Assembly (NCBI GenBank): GCA_945876515.1
Contig: CAMCPF010000020.1
Span: forward strand, 1-16,374
DNA length: 16,374 nt
Reading direction: 5' to 3'
Origin: Candidatus Kuenenia stuttgartensis
GTDB taxonomy: Bacteria; Planctomycetota; Planctomycetia; Pirellulales; UBA1268
Numbering within the stretch: the stretch's first letter is position 1; the number at the start of each line of letters is the position of its first letter. Both the position numbers and the translations under genes were made by a program. Shown here one piece after another: positions 14,144-16,374 of the stretch. Under the pieces are notes generated by a model that saw only the letters and a list, made by a program, of their open reading frames with translations, was not told the DNA's origin and ran no database searches.

Positions 14144-14170
14144 TCCCGCCAACTGTCGGGATCACTTTTC
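14144..14170 (+). terminator. Possible weak terminator after the propeller gene
   Basis: TCCCG (14144-14148) and CGGGA (14157-14161) form a 5-bp stem with an 8-base loop. After a gap of TCAC comes TTTT (14166-14169). The stem is short and the T run is brief, so this is a weak candidate for the end of the five-gene operon. Confidence 0.25.
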
Positions 14171-14210
14171 GCTTGATTCCCTGAGGATTTCCTGCCGATT
14201 TTCGCTGCGC

Positions 14211-14235
14211 GAACCATTTTTCCCCGAGGCCCGTA
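14211..14235 (+). promoter_or_regulatory. Candidate ECF-sigma-type promoter for dksA
   Basis: GAACC (14211-14215) is 16 bases upstream of CGTA (14232-14235). The spacing and sequence resemble ECF-sigma promoters (GAAC/GAAAC, 16 bases, CGTA). Transcription would begin near 14242, about 65 bases before the ATG at 14307. The gap 14080-14306 (227 bases) holds this, the possible terminator and no gene. Confidence 0.25.
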
Positions 14236-14306
14236 GGATTCGCTGCGACCCGGAGTGGCGGCCGGCATCCGTGGGGGGCTGCCCGTGGGCGGAAGGAGTG
14301 GAAACC

Positions 14307-14711
14307 ATGGCACGTAAAGACGCTCTGGCAAACATGCGGGCGATCCTGATCAAGCGGCGAGACGCGCTGCGCAGCGCTTTGGCCGGTGACCTGACCATGC
14401 TCAGGGATCTTCACGACCAGTCGCCGGGCGACGTGATCGACGCGGCCTACGACACGGCTCAGGACGAGGTCAACTCGCAGTTGGCCGAAGTCGAGAGCCG
14501 CGAACTCGCTTCCATCGAAAACGCGCTCGAGCGGATGAAGGAGGGCACCTACGGCCAGTGCGAGGTCTGCGGTGGGAAGATTCCCATGGCGCGGCTCGAC
14601 GCCCTGCCCTACGCCACGGTGTGCATCGGCTGCCAGCGGGAACTCGAGCGATCGGGCGATTCCCGCGGACGGCGCGCCGAGGAACCCATCGGCGGCGAAC
14701 TGGAACTCTGA
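14307..14711 (+). CDS. dksA: DksA/TraR-family zinc-finger transcription factor
   Basis: 134 residues from ATG at 14307, with a strong GGAAGGAG ribosome binding site eight bases upstream; the longer open frame lacks credible coding. The N-terminal half is a helical hairpin with DVIDAA at residues 42-47, matching the DxxDxA tip motif of DksA that reaches the RNA polymerase active site through the secondary channel. The C-terminal half has the four-cysteine zinc finger QCEVCGG...TVCIGC (Cys85, Cys88, Cys106, Cys109). DksA works with ppGpp to reprogram transcription of ribosomal and amino acid genes under stress. The protein is slightly shorter than E. coli DksA (151 residues). The C-terminal tail is polar and rich in Arg/Glu/Gly. 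It could equally be a DksA-like paralogue, as these genomes may carry several. Confidence 0.9.
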   Translation: MARKDALANMRAILIKRRDALRSALAGDLTMLRDLHDQSPGDVIDAAYDTAQDEVNSQLAEVESRELASIENALERMKEGTYGQCEVCGGKIPMARLDALPYATVCIGCQRELERSGDSRGRRAEEPIGGELEL

Positions 14712-14766
14712 CCGATCGCCGGGGTATGCTCGGGGTGATCGTGATCGCTCCAGCCGTGGGTTGCCC

Positions 14767-15951
<1,185 letters not shown>

Positions 15952-15955
15952 CCGG

Positions 15956-16374
15956 CTACGTCGCCTCGCCGGCCGCGGTCAGGCCCCTGAGGACACAGTC
16001 CTGCACGGCCGCCGCGTCGCACGCGACCAAAAGATCGGTGTTGGGCTGCGTGGGGCGGTGGGGTCGGCGGTCGATCACGAGCATGCCTGTGGTGAGCTCG
16101 CCCACGGTTTCGACGTCGGCCGCGACCGCTTCCCGCTCGAAGAGCTCGGGGTTGGTGACGGCCACGAGCGCCGCCACGTCGTGGAGCCGGATGCCCTCGC
16201 TGCCGAGCAGTTGCCGCTGAGCCCGGAAGGCGTGGGCGAGCATCGGCCGCAGGATCTTGCCGGCCCGGGTGAAGTCGCGGGGCAGCCGGTCGAGCAGGTC
16301 GAACTCATAGACCACATGGGCGGTCGTCTCGAGCGGCACGAGCGTCTTGGTGACCGGCTCACGAACCACGTGGC
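15956..16374 (-). CDS. Nucleoside hydrolase, C-terminal part (cut by right window edge)
   Basis: The minus-strand frame is open from the right edge to a TAG at 15956-15958, giving about 139 residues of a C-terminus. GSEGIRLHDVAALVAVTNPELF contains the His-Asp pair of inosine-uridine-preferring nucleoside hydrolases, where His is the acid that protonates the base and Asp is a calcium ligand. VETVGELTTGMLVIDRR and TDLLVACDAAAVQDCVLRGL fit the family's end. Members cleave the N-glycosidic bond of ribonucleosides in purine/pyrimidine salvage. The N-terminal calcium motif (DxDxGxDD) lies outside the window, so activity cannot be confirmed. A GTG near 16367-16369 is not a plausible start because the frame continues beyond it. 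The gene is convergent with the protease, with four bases between stops. Confidence 0.83.
   Translation of the reverse strand, partial: HVVREPVTKTLVPLETTAHVVYEFDLLDRLPRDFTRAGKILRPMLAHAFRAQRQLLGSEGIRLHDVAALVAVTNPELFEREAVAADVETVGELTTGMLVIDRRPHRPTQPNTDLLVACDAAAVQDCVLRGLTAAGEAT

Overview
The window is very GC-rich and reads as chromosomal DNA of a planctomycete, probably Pirellulales-like. This is inferred from gene content: a Tat-exported Gfo/Idh/MocA oxidoreductase next to a secreted HEAT-repeat protein and an FG-GAP/VCBS propeller, a secreted PQQ-like propeller, and short proteins of a type I associate with planctomycetes. There are no tRNAs, rRNAs, insertion sequences, phage genes or CRISPR arrays. 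The long open frames opposite real genes are GC-driven shadows.

Left block (1-5603, minus strand). Read in transcription order: oxidoreductase (4317-5603), HEAT protein (2350-4320, ATGA overlap), FG-GAP propeller (832-2073, after a 276-base gap) and a probable alpha/alpha-toroid protein (1-832, TGATG overlap, cut by the left edge). All four carry export signals, so they look like an envelope or periplasmic module, possibly for carbohydrates. A degenerate 9-base tandem repeat spans the oxidoreductase stop and HEAT start.

Middle block (6022-8318, minus strand). A compact SNF2-type ATPase (585 aa) is preceded by an unrecognised 171-aa gene 23 bases upstream.

Right block (8582-14079, plus strand). 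A 156-aa unrecognised protein is followed by four genes linked by 1-4 base overlaps: a PaaK/LuxE-like adenylate-forming enzyme, an aldehyde-dehydrogenase-fold (probably acyl-) reductase, an iron-type alcohol dehydrogenase and a secreted PQQ-like propeller. The three enzymes form a logical chain between a carboxylic acid, its activated acyl form, the aldehyde and the alcohol. The LuxE/LuxC-like sizes and motifs, plus an alcohol dehydrogenase and propeller, make this the best candidate for an undescribed pathway here.

Far right. dksA/traR-type zinc-finger gene (14307-14711), an HtrA/DegP-type protease with one PDZ domain (14767-15951), and converging on it the C-terminal part of a nucleoside hydrolase (15956-16374, cut by the right edge).

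The most striking non-coding signal is a pair of related ~130-base inverted-repeat elements (2133-2262 and 5847-5975), each starting about 30-85 bases after the stop codon of a minus-strand gene. Their outer arms and an inner hairpin differ in sequence between the copies but stay self-complementary, which points to selection for a folded structure.
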